From Mycoplasmatota bacterium (GTDB lineage Bacteria > Bacillota_I > Bacilli_A > Izemoplasmatales > Hujiaoplasmataceae), in assembly GCA_023132365.1 (NCBI GenBank), contig JAGLYJ010000034.1:1-12082 (forward strand): 12,082 nt of DNA, written 5' to 3'. The position numbers and the translations under genes are program-made. The first letter of the stretch is position 1. The number at the start of each line of letters is the position of its first letter. Shown piece by piece: positions 7,476 through 12,082 of this stretch. The notes under the pieces were generated by a model. The model was not told where the DNA came from and did no database searches. It saw only the letters and a list, made by a program, of their open reading frames with translations.

Positions 7476-7937
7476 ATGGAAAAGTATACATTTGCTAGTA
7501 AAATAGGGACAATTACCTTATTTTATAATAACAAAAATGTTGAAAGAGTTTTTGTTGATAAGCACCAAATATCTAAAGATAAACCTAGTTCAGATATTTT
7601 GAATATGAAGAGACAATTTGATGATTATCTTGAAGGAAAGAGATCAAAGTTCAATTTGCCAATCAACATAATTGGATCTACTTTTAATATAGACATTCTA
7701 AATGGGATATTGGGTATTCCAATAGGTAAAACTATGTCATATAAGGTATTAGCAAATATGTGTGGTTACCCTAATGCTTATAGAGCGGTTGGGACTGTTT
7801 GCAAGAATAACAAATTGCCAATAGTCATTCCCTGTCACAGAGTAATAAAAAGTAATGGTGATATTGGTGAATATGTGTTTGGCAAGAAGGTAAAAAAACA
7901 ACTTCTAGATTTAGAAAGAAGTTATATATTTTATTGA
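7476..7937 (+). CDS. ogt: Methylated-DNA--[protein]-cysteine S-methyltransferase (Ogt/MGMT)
   Basis: This is a suicide DNA-repair protein that moves the alkyl group from O6-alkylguanine to its own cysteine. At 153 aa it is a normal two-domain stand-alone form without an Ada regulatory domain. The active site is IPCHRVI with Cys120. The DNA-binding helix region reads SYKVLANMCGYPNAYRAVG, where the RAVG arginine is the expected base-flipping residue. The C-terminus (KKQLLDLE) matches the family end. Two spots differ from the usual pattern: the NP before the active site is replaced by NNKLP, and the glycine-rich loop after it reads GEYVFGKK where GYxGG is normal. The core catalytic residues are kept, so it is probably active. 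AGGTG at 7460-7464 lies 11 bases before the ATG. Its stop is TGA, and the -35 of the feo promoter overlaps this stop codon. Confidence 0.9.
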   Translation: MEKYTFASKIGTITLFYNNKNVERVFVDKHQISKDKPSSDILNMKRQFDDYLEGKRSKFNLPINIIGSTFNIDILNGILGIPIGKTMSYKVLANMCGYPNAYRAVGTVCKNNKLPIVIPCHRVIKSNGDIGEYVFGKKVKKQLLDLERSYIFY

Positions 7938-7962
7938 CTTTTATAATATATAAAGTTATAAT
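7934..7962 (+). promoter_or_regulatory. feoAB-dtxR promoter
   Basis: TTGACT (7934-7939) is separated by exactly 17 bases from a perfect TATAAT (7957-7962). This is the best promoter in the window. The -35 overlaps the TGA stop of ogt. The -10 lies inside the left arm of a 22-bp palindrome, and the expected start near 7969 falls at its centre, an ideal place for repression by a dimeric regulator. The untranslated leader would be about 70 bases. Confidence 0.85.
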
Positions 7963-8002
7963 GTTAACACAAGCTAACATTACAGCTTTATATTTTTATT
8001 TT
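7948..8002 (+). terminator. Candidate terminator hairpin of ogt, nested with the feo operator
   Basis: The outer arms ATATAAAG (7948-7955) and CTTTATAT (7986-7993) flank a 4/4 internal loop. The inner 7-bp stem AATGTTA (7960-7966) and TAACATT (7975-7981) has an 8-base loop. The T-rich run TTTTTATTTT (7993-8002) follows. The stem is AT-rich, so termination strength is uncertain. It forms only in RNA coming from ogt, not in RNA started at the feo promoter. Confidence 0.45.
7960..7981. promoter_or_regulatory. Candidate DtxR-type operator 1 (overlaps feo -10 and start site)
   Basis: This 22-bp palindrome has perfect 7-bp arms, AATGTTA and TAACATT, about an 8-bp centre. Its core GTTAACACAAGCTAAC (7963-7978) matches operator 2 at 13 of 16 positions. 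The GTTA/TAAC half-sites recall the TTAG/CTAA elements of DtxR-family boxes, although the spacing is not the classical 19-bp DtxR box. The operon encodes a DtxR-family protein, so this is the likely autoregulatory site. Confidence 0.65.
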
Positions 8003-8006
8003 GATA

Positions 8007-8022
8007 GTTAGCTCAATCTAAC
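8007..8022. promoter_or_regulatory. Candidate DtxR-type operator 2 (feo leader)
   Basis: GTTAG (8007-8011) and CTAAC (8018-8022) form a perfect 5-bp inverted repeat around CTCAAT. Thirteen of 16 positions match operator 1. The two centres are 44 bp apart, close to four helical turns, so both sites face nearly the same side of the DNA. It lies four bases before the feoA Shine-Dalgarno. Confidence 0.55.
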
Positions 8023-8038
8023 AATAGGAGGTTCCATT

Positions 8039-8266
8039 ATGACATTAAAAGAAATATTGCCAGGCGAATATTGTATAGTAAAACAAGTATATGCTAACAA
8101 TTTAAGAAAACGAATTATTGATATGGGACTTATCTCAGGGACTAAAATATTTGTAAAAAAAACTGCTCCACTAGGAGACCCCATGGAGATCATTGTTAGA
8201 GGGTATTCTTTAACGCTAAGAAAGTCAGAAGCGAGAACAATTATTGTAGATAGAATCGAGGAGTAA
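8039..8266 (+). CDS. feoA: Ferrous iron transport accessory protein FeoA
   Basis: This is a 75-aa cytoplasmic SH3-like protein that works with FeoB in Fe2+ uptake. It shows the family pattern: an early LKEILPGE, then LRKRIIDMGLISGTKIFVKK (the conserved RLxxMGLxxGxxI block), then APLGDPMEIIVRGYSLTLRK (the conserved APLGDP and RG...LRK blocks), ending in a strand with acidic residues. Length and motif order are complete. A perfect AGGAGG (8026-8031) sits 7 bases before the ATG, the strongest ribosome-binding site in this operon. The stop is one base before the feoB start, and the feoB Shine-Dalgarno lies inside the end of feoA, so the two are translated together. It is the first gene after the predicted metal-regulated promoter. 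Confidence 0.95.
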   Translation: MTLKEILPGEYCIVKQVYANNLRKRIIDMGLISGTKIFVKKTAPLGDPMEIIVRGYSLTLRKSEARTIIVDRIEE

Positions 8267-8267
8267 T

Positions 8268-10469
8268 ATGCGAAGTATTGCACTAATTGGAAATCCTAAT
8301 TCTGGTAAGACTACTTTGTACAATGAGTTGACAGGTAGTAATCAATCAGTAGGAAATTGGCCAGGTGTTACAGTAGAGAAAAAAACAGGCAAACTTAAAT
8401 CAAACAATATTGATGTGAATATTGTGGATTTACCAGGTATATATTCATTATCAACTATTTCATTAGAAGAAGAAATCACGGCTAATTATGTTGTTGATAA
8501 AAATATGGATTTAATAATTAACATTGTAGATGCCTCTAACCTTGAGAGGAATCTTTTTTTGAGTTTACAGTTAATCGAAGCTGGAATTCCAATGATTATT
8601 GCTTTGAATGCAATGGATATTGTTGAAAAGAAAAAAGAGGAAATCGATTATTTTGAATTATCAAATTTACTAGGAGTTAAGATTGTTCCAATATCAGCAA
8701 GAAAGAAAATCGGTATTGAAGCATTGATTAGGACTGTAGAAGAATTTGATTTTAATGATGAAGTTGCCAAAATTAAATATAGTGATGATATAGAAGAAAC
8801 TATTGACTTATTCGCATCATATATAAAAGATAGATTCATCGCTCACAGATTCTTTGAGGATGGTATAAAAGCAATTGTTAATATAAAAATAGAAAAATCA
8901 GATCTTGCTAAACTTTTACAAGCGCATTATGATGAGAAACGCAAGTACACTTTAGACTTTGATATGATATTGCCAAATGCAAGATATAATAGGATTTTTG
9001 ATTTTGTTAAAAAGACTCATATGAAAAGTGATATTTACGAAGAATCTGAAACGGATAAGATAGATAAGATATTGACACACAAATATCTAGGGTTACCATT
9101 ATTTGGATTAATAATGTTTTCTATATTCTTTTTAGCATTTGGACCGATTGGTATTTTTATTACAAATCAGTTTATCTGGCTTATCAATCAGTTCTTCTCA
9201 TTAATCATTAATGGAGTAGACTCAATAGGGATGGCGCCATTTGTATCATCGTTAATAACGAATGGTGTATTTGGAGGATTAGCAGCTGTTATTGGGTTTT
9301 TACCTCAACTTGCTATTTTATTCTTCTCACTAGCAATACTTGAAGACTCTGGTTATATGGCAAGAGCTGCATTTATAATGGATAGAGCGCTGAAGAGATT
9401 TGGTCTATCCGGAAAATCATTTATTCCAATGCTAATTGGATTTGGTTGTTCCGTACCAGCTATGGCAAATACTAGAACTCTTGATTCAGACGAAGATAGA
9501 AAAATTACAACAATGATTATTCCCTTTATATCGTGTGGGGCAAAAGCACCAATTTACGGTGTGTTTGCAGGAGCGTTATTTGGTGGAGGATCATTTATAG
9601 TAGTTTTCTCAATGTATATATTAGGAATGCTAGTTGCTATTTTCTCAGCAGTACTATTTAAAAAGATGTTATTTAGAGGGGCAAAAGCTAACTATATAAT
9701 GGAACTTCCAGAATACCGAATGCCAACAGTTAAAAATACCTTAATGCATACTTGGGAAAGATGCAAAGATTTTTTAGTAAAAGCAGGAACAATATTATTA
9801 GCTGCATTTATGATTATTTGGTTCTTTAGTTATTTTGGTGTTGTTGATGGACAATTTAGATTATTAGCTGAATCTGAAATTAGTAATAGTTTACTGGGGT
9901 CAATCGGTAGATTCGTTTTACCAATATTCAAACCGATCGGTTTTACTGATTGGCAAGCAACGGTAGCAATGCTTACTGGAATTGTTGCTAAAGAGTCAGT
10001 GGTTGGTACCTTAGGTATCTTATATGGTGTAAATGGAGACGTTGTAACAAATGGAACTTTACTATATTCTTCTATTCAAGCTAACTTCACAGCAGCACAA
10101 GCCTACTCATTTATGGTCTTTGCTTTACTAAGTACTCCATGTATTGCAGCTGTGGCTGCAATGAAAAGGGAACTCAATTCTTGGAAATGGTTTACATTTA
10201 TTATTTTCTATGAAGTATTTATTGCATATTTAATTGCTCTTGGGGTATTTCAACTTGCAAGTATACCAATAGGTGATTCGCTTACCTATGTATTCAGCGG
10301 GTTAGCACTTGTGTTTGTTGGATTTATGATTAGAAAGTTCATTAGAAATAAGGGCAGTATTTGTGGTGATTGTTCATCTTGTAATAAAACTTCGGGGTGT
10401 CATTTACCTAAATACATAAATTTTAAAGAAGATATCACAAATAAGGAAAGGAACCAAGAAGATGAATAA
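8268..10469 (+). CDS. feoB: Ferrous iron transporter FeoB with fused C-terminal Cys-rich tail
   Basis: This is the main Fe2+ permease of the inner membrane, 733 aa. The N-terminal G domain is complete: G1 GNPNSGKT (8-15), G2 T35 in GVTVE, G3 DLPG (54-57), G4 NAMD (114-117) and G5 SARKKIG. A helical GDI-like domain follows to about residue 270. The membrane part contains two inverted gate halves, with FGCSVPAM (C394) and SCGAKAPIYG (C423), the usual conserved cysteine motifs. Near the C-terminus, after the last helix (GLALVFVGFM) and IRKFIRNKG, comes a cysteine cluster C699, C702, C705, C711 (CxxCxxCx5CH). This resembles the separate small FeoB-associated Cys-rich membrane protein of other Firmicutes, here fused. 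GAGGAG (8258-8263) serves as its ribosome-binding site. It overlaps the next gene by 8 bases. Confidence 0.96.
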   Translation: MRSIALIGNPNSGKTTLYNELTGSNQSVGNWPGVTVEKKTGKLKSNNIDVNIVDLPGIYSLSTISLEEEITANYVVDKNMDLIINIVDASNLERNLFLSLQLIEAGIPMIIALNAMDIVEKKKEEIDYFELSNLLGVKIVPISARKKIGIEALIRTVEEFDFNDEVAKIKYSDDIEETIDLFASYIKDRFIAHRFFEDGIKAIVNIKIEKSDLAKLLQAHYDEKRKYTLDFDMILPNARYNRIFDFVKKTHMKSDIYEESETDKIDKILTHKYLGLPLFGLIMFSIFFLAFGPIGIFITNQFIWLINQFFSLIINGVDSIGMAPFVSSLITNGVFGGLAAVIGFLPQLAILFFSLAILEDSGYMARAAFIMDRALKRFGLSGKSFIPMLIGFGCSVPAMANTRTLDSDEDRKITTMIIPFISCGAKAPIYGVFAGALFGGGSFIVVFSMYILGMLVAIFSAVLFKKMLFRGAKANYIMELPEYRMPTVKNTLMHTWERCKDFLVKAGTILLAAFMIIWFFSYFGVVDGQFRLLAESEISNSLLGSIGRFVLPIFKPIGFTDWQATVAMLTGIVAKESVVGTLGILYGVNGDVVTNGTLLYSSIQANFTAAQAYSFMVFALLSTPCIAAVAAMKRELNSWKWFTFIIFYEVFIAYLIALGVFQLASIPIGDSLTYVFSGLALVFVGFMIRKFIRNKGSICGDCSSCNKTSGCHLPKYINFKEDITNKERNQEDE

Positions 10470-10845
10470 TAAAAAGTATTCAGAATCATTAGAAAATTAC
10501 TTGGAAACTATTTGCTTGTTTGGTGGAGATAATGTTAAATCAATTGACTTAGCAAATCATTTAAAAGTATCAAGAGCTAGCGTTAACAAAGCTGTTAATA
10601 CTCTAATTGATGAGGGTTTAGTTGAAAAAGAACTTTATGGTAATATTTCTTTAACAGAAGAAGGTAAAAGAATATCAAAGAATGTTTTATGGAAACATAA
10701 TATGTTGAAAGAATTCTTGATAGATATTTTGGGAATTAACGAAGAACTGGCAACTAAGGAAGCTTGTTGTATTGAGCATGTGATTTCTGATGATACTGCT
10801 AAAAAAATTGAAAACTTAATGATCAAAATAAAAACAGAGGAATAA
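10462..10845 (+). CDS. DtxR/MntR-family metal-dependent repressor, two-domain form
   Basis: This 127-aa regulator is probably the iron sensor of the feo operon. A winged helix spans about residues 20-65 (VKSIDLANHLKVSRASVNKA, then NTLIDEGLVEKE, wing GNISLT). The dimerisation and metal domain follows. H79, C102, E105 and H106 (KEACCIEHVISD) match the residues of DtxR at the same numbers, and C102 is the Fe-type ligand where MntR has Glu. N12 replaces DtxR M10 (MntR D8). The second DtxR site is partly lost: K83 replaces E83 and T98 replaces H98, though H79 stays. There is no SH3/FeoA-like third domain, so the size is MntR-like. The ATG overlaps the feoB end by 8 bases, with AAAGGAA at 10447-10453. 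Two palindromes upstream of feoA are its likely targets. Sensing Fe2+ is an inference from operon and ligands. Confidence 0.9.
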   Translation: MNNKKYSESLENYLETICLFGGDNVKSIDLANHLKVSRASVNKAVNTLIDEGLVEKELYGNISLTEEGKRISKNVLWKHNMLKEFLIDILGINEELATKEACCIEHVISDDTAKKIENLMIKIKTEE

Positions 10846-10862
10846 ATTTCCTCTGTTATTTT
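10833..10862. terminator. Bidirectional terminator between dtxR-like and lacI-like genes
   Basis: A perfect 10-bp stem, AACAGAGGAA (10833-10842) and TTCCTCTGTT (10848-10857), has a 5-base loop. The dtxR stop (10843-10845) lies in the loop and the lacI-like stop (10856-10858 on the minus strand) lies at the other foot. On the plus strand ATTTT follows. On the minus strand a better T-run (TTTTTATTTT) follows. It ends both convergent genes. Confidence 0.9.
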
Positions 10863-11824
10863 GTTGTGTCTCTTTCAATTAATTTAACATCCACATTTCT
10901 ATGAAATGGATCTAATTTTTCTTTGTTAATTAACTTTATCAATGCATTTACAGCGTATTCGCTGATTAATTTTCTTGGCTGAGATATAGTTGTTAGTTTT
11001 GGAGTTAAGACACTAGCTATTTCAATATCATCAAAACCGATAACACTAACATCCTCTGGAATTCTTCTTCCAGAACTTTTTAATGCTTGAATTGCGAGGA
11101 TTGCAATATAATCTGAATCACAGAAGATGCCATCACAATCCGGATTTGATTTTACTACATTTGCAATATCAGTTGGACTTGGCGCTCTAAAGTCTAAATC
11201 ATATGAAAAGTTAATTATGTTGTTTTCTTTTAGAACTGAATTGAAACCATTTGATCTCTCTCTTACTATAACTAAATCAGAAGGACCTCTTAAATGAATT
11301 ATTTTTCTACAGCCAATGCTAACAAGTTTGTTAGCGGCTAATTTTCCGCCTTGATAATTATTTGATTGTATTGAAGGTATGTCTTCTCCTAATTTATGAT
11401 CAATTTCAACAATAGGTATTCCTAGTTTCTTGTAATCATCAATTCTGTGCGTATTGGAAATCAATATAATACCATCAATATTATATTGATCAAATATCCT
11501 TAAGTATTTTGATTCTTTTTCAGGATCATCTTGCGAGTTGCAAACCATCAAGCGATAATTTTGATCTATTGTATAAGTTTCAATATATTCTAATAACTCT
11601 GCGAAATAATAAGCTGTTAGATGTGGTAACATAACCGCTATAATTCTAGATTTTTTTTGAAACAATGATCTAGCTAGTTCATTAGGTACGTAATTAAGTT
11701 TTTCTATAGCATCCAAAACTAATTGTCTTGTCTCTATATTTACATAGCCTTTTTGATTGATAACTCTAGAAACTGTAGCTACACTTACATGAGCAAGTTT
11801 TGCGACATCTTTTATAGTTGACAT
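10856..11824 (-). CDS. LacI/GalR-family transcriptional regulator
   Basis: This 322-aa repressor-type protein has the chosen start ATG at 11824-11822. That start gives MSTIKDVAKLAHVSVATVSR and is preceded by AGGGGTG (11836-11830) five bases upstream. A start 30 bases earlier (11854) would add ten residues (MYNVTHRGDT) outside the conserved helix-turn-helix, and its ATG lies against the -10, so it is rejected. Order: HTH about 2-25, hinge helix with PNELARSL near 48, then a periplasmic-binding-like sugar domain with LISNTHRIDDY, NYQGGKLAAN, RERSNGF and GFDDIEIASVLTP. The C-terminus (VKLIERDTT) is like RbsR/ScrR-type members. The ligand is probably a sugar or its phosphate but is not fixed by the sequence. 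It is divergent from the gene at 12054, and palindromes in the shared control region suggest it controls both. Confidence 0.93.
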   Translation of the reverse strand: MSTIKDVAKLAHVSVATVSRVINQKGYVNIETRQLVLDAIEKLNYVPNELARSLFQKKSRIIAVMLPHLTAYYFAELLEYIETYTIDQNYRLMVCNSQDDPEKESKYLRIFDQYNIDGIILISNTHRIDDYKKLGIPIVEIDHKLGEDIPSIQSNNYQGGKLAANKLVSIGCRKIIHLRGPSDLVIVRERSNGFNSVLKENNIINFSYDLDFRAPSPTDIANVVKSNPDCDGIFCDSDYIAILAIQALKSSGRRIPEDVSVIGFDDIEIASVLTPKLTTISQPRKLISEYAVNALIKLINKEKLDPFHRNVDVKLIERDTTK

Positions 11825-11835
11825 AGTATCACCCC

Positions 11836-11855
11836 TATGTGTAACATTATACATA
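11836..11855. promoter_or_regulatory. lacI-like promoter -10 and overlapping palindrome (site 0)
   Basis: On the minus strand TATAAT occupies 11851-11846 and is the likely -10 of the lacI-like gene. No clear -35 is seen. A 20-bp palindrome, TATGTGTAA and TTATACATA around CA with one mismatch, covers this -10 and touches the Shine-Dalgarno. A regulator bound here would block its own gene. The leader would be very short. Confidence 0.5.
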
Positions 11856-11888
11856 AATTACCGGATTTAACCTGCTAATATCTATTTA

Positions 11889-11910
11889 TTTATGTAAATA
11901 GTTACATAAA
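11889..11910. promoter_or_regulatory. Perfect 22-bp palindrome (site 1), candidate LacI-family operator
   Basis: TTTATGTAA (11889-11897) and TTACATAAA (11902-11910) are perfect 9-bp arms around ATAG. This is the best palindrome of the region. Lack of a T-run on either side and position between divergent genes argue for a DNA-binding site, not a terminator. Confidence 0.65.
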
Positions 11911-11950
11911 CACTAAGATTTTAAGTGATTTATGTCGATTTCTATGTAAA

Positions 11951-11972
11951 AACATGTAAACTATTCCATAAA
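11951..11972. promoter_or_regulatory. Imperfect copy of the palindrome (site 2)
   Basis: This 22-base stretch agrees with site 1 at 15 of 22 positions, keeping ATGTAAA on the left and CATAAA on the right. Reading site 1 on the other strand, both contain ATGTAA then CTATT then CATAAA. Its centre is 62 bp from that of site 1. Confidence 0.45.
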
Positions 11973-11997
11973 GCAAGTTATGGATATCAGCTTTTAA

Positions 11998-12025
11998 TTG
12001 CTGGATTATTATAGTAAACTATAAA
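11998..12025 (+). promoter_or_regulatory. Candidate promoter of the divergent gene
   Basis: TTGCTG (11998-12003) is followed after 16 bases by TATAAA (12020-12025). The -10 is one base off consensus; the -35 has only TTG. The start would lie near 12032, about 22 bases before the ATG. The palindrome of site 3 lies over the -10. Confidence 0.45.
12009..12024. promoter_or_regulatory. 16-bp palindrome over the downstream promoter (site 3)
   Basis: TTATAGT (12009-12015) and ACTATAA (12018-12024) are perfect 7-bp arms around AA. It shares the 9-mer GTAAACTAT with site 2 (11956-11964). The position on the -10 fits a repressor site. Confidence 0.5.
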
Positions 12026-12053
12026 TAATTATTACAATTTAATAGGAGGAATT

Positions 12054-12082
12054 ATGAAAAACACTAATATTAAGTTAAGAAA
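12054..12082 (+). CDS. Start of a gene running off the window (function unknown)
   Basis: Only MKNTNIKLR is visible. The call rests on a perfect AGGAGG (12044-12049) four bases before the ATG, plus a promoter candidate upstream. The charged N-terminus is compatible with a soluble protein or the n-region of a signal peptide; too little is seen to say. Divergence from a LacI-family regulator suggests carbohydrate uptake or breakdown. Confidence 0.7.

Noticed and set aside
7948..8038. Riboswitch or other structured RNA leader before feoA
   Set aside because: The predicted feo transcript starts inside the hairpin, the remaining 70-base leader is AT-rich, and only one short stem (GTTAG/CTAAC) remains. 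A protein operator explains it better.
8008..8283. Minus-strand 91-codon open frame opposite feoA
   Set aside because: It overlaps all of feoA and its promoter region, and its protein looks like a reverse-strand shadow with no known motif.
11889..11910. Perfect palindrome read as a terminator for the divergent genes
   Set aside because: It is upstream of both divergent genes, is AT-rich with no following T-run, and similar copies recur nearby.
11889..11972. CRISPR-like repeat array
   Set aside because: The repeats are short, imperfect palindromes with no uniform repeat or spacer unit and no cas genes nearby.
1..12082. Mobile element, phage island or dedicated defence system
   Set aside because: No transposase, integrase, terminal repeats, toxin-antitoxin pair or nuclease-helicase cassette is seen, and base composition looks even across the window.

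Overview
The window comes from an AT-rich bacterium, about 30% G+C by eye. Coding density is high, Shine-Dalgarno sites are strong (AGGAGG type), and TGA is used as a true stop (at 4750 and 7935) while tryptophan is read from TGG. The gene set fits a low-GC Bacillota or a free-living Mollicutes-like lineage with the standard bacterial code, such as Acholeplasma or Izemoplasma relatives. Parasitic mycoplasmas that read TGA as Trp do not fit. The lineage is an inference from gene style only.

Layout. Bases 1-254 hold the 3' end of a nucleotide-sugar 4,6-dehydratase (FlaA1/CapD type), closed by a hairpin terminator. From 323 to 7937 eight plus-strand genes follow with short gaps: a TrmA/RlmCD-type RNA m5U methyltransferase with Fe-S cysteines; a Nudix hydrolase; an unrecognised 140-aa protein whose stop codon directly abuts the start of a six-ligand HD-domain hydrolase; a MATE exporter; a homodimer-type ABC exporter; a membrane-anchored alpha/beta hydrolase; and an Ogt/MGMT-type DNA repair methyltransferase. 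I see no convincing terminator between these genes until after the last one.

Bases 7934-10857 form a compact ferrous-iron module: feoA, feoB and a two-domain DtxR-family repressor. A near-consensus promoter (TTGACT, 17-base spacer, TATAAT) sits over a 22-bp palindrome. A related palindrome lies 44 bp downstream. The simplest reading is that Fe2+-loaded DtxR-like protein represses its own operon. The same upstream palindrome is nested in a longer hairpin followed by a T-run, which could also end the preceding ogt transcript. FeoB carries a fused cysteine-rich tail.

The feo operon ends in a bidirectional terminator shared with a convergent LacI-family regulator on the minus strand (10856-11824). 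Between that regulator and a divergent gene starting at 12054 lies a 229-bp control region with four related palindromes spaced 54-62 bp apart. They probably are operators for the LacI-type protein, which would control itself and the gene or genes leaving the window, most likely for carbohydrate use.

No rRNA, tRNA, CRISPR array, insertion sequence or prophage was seen.
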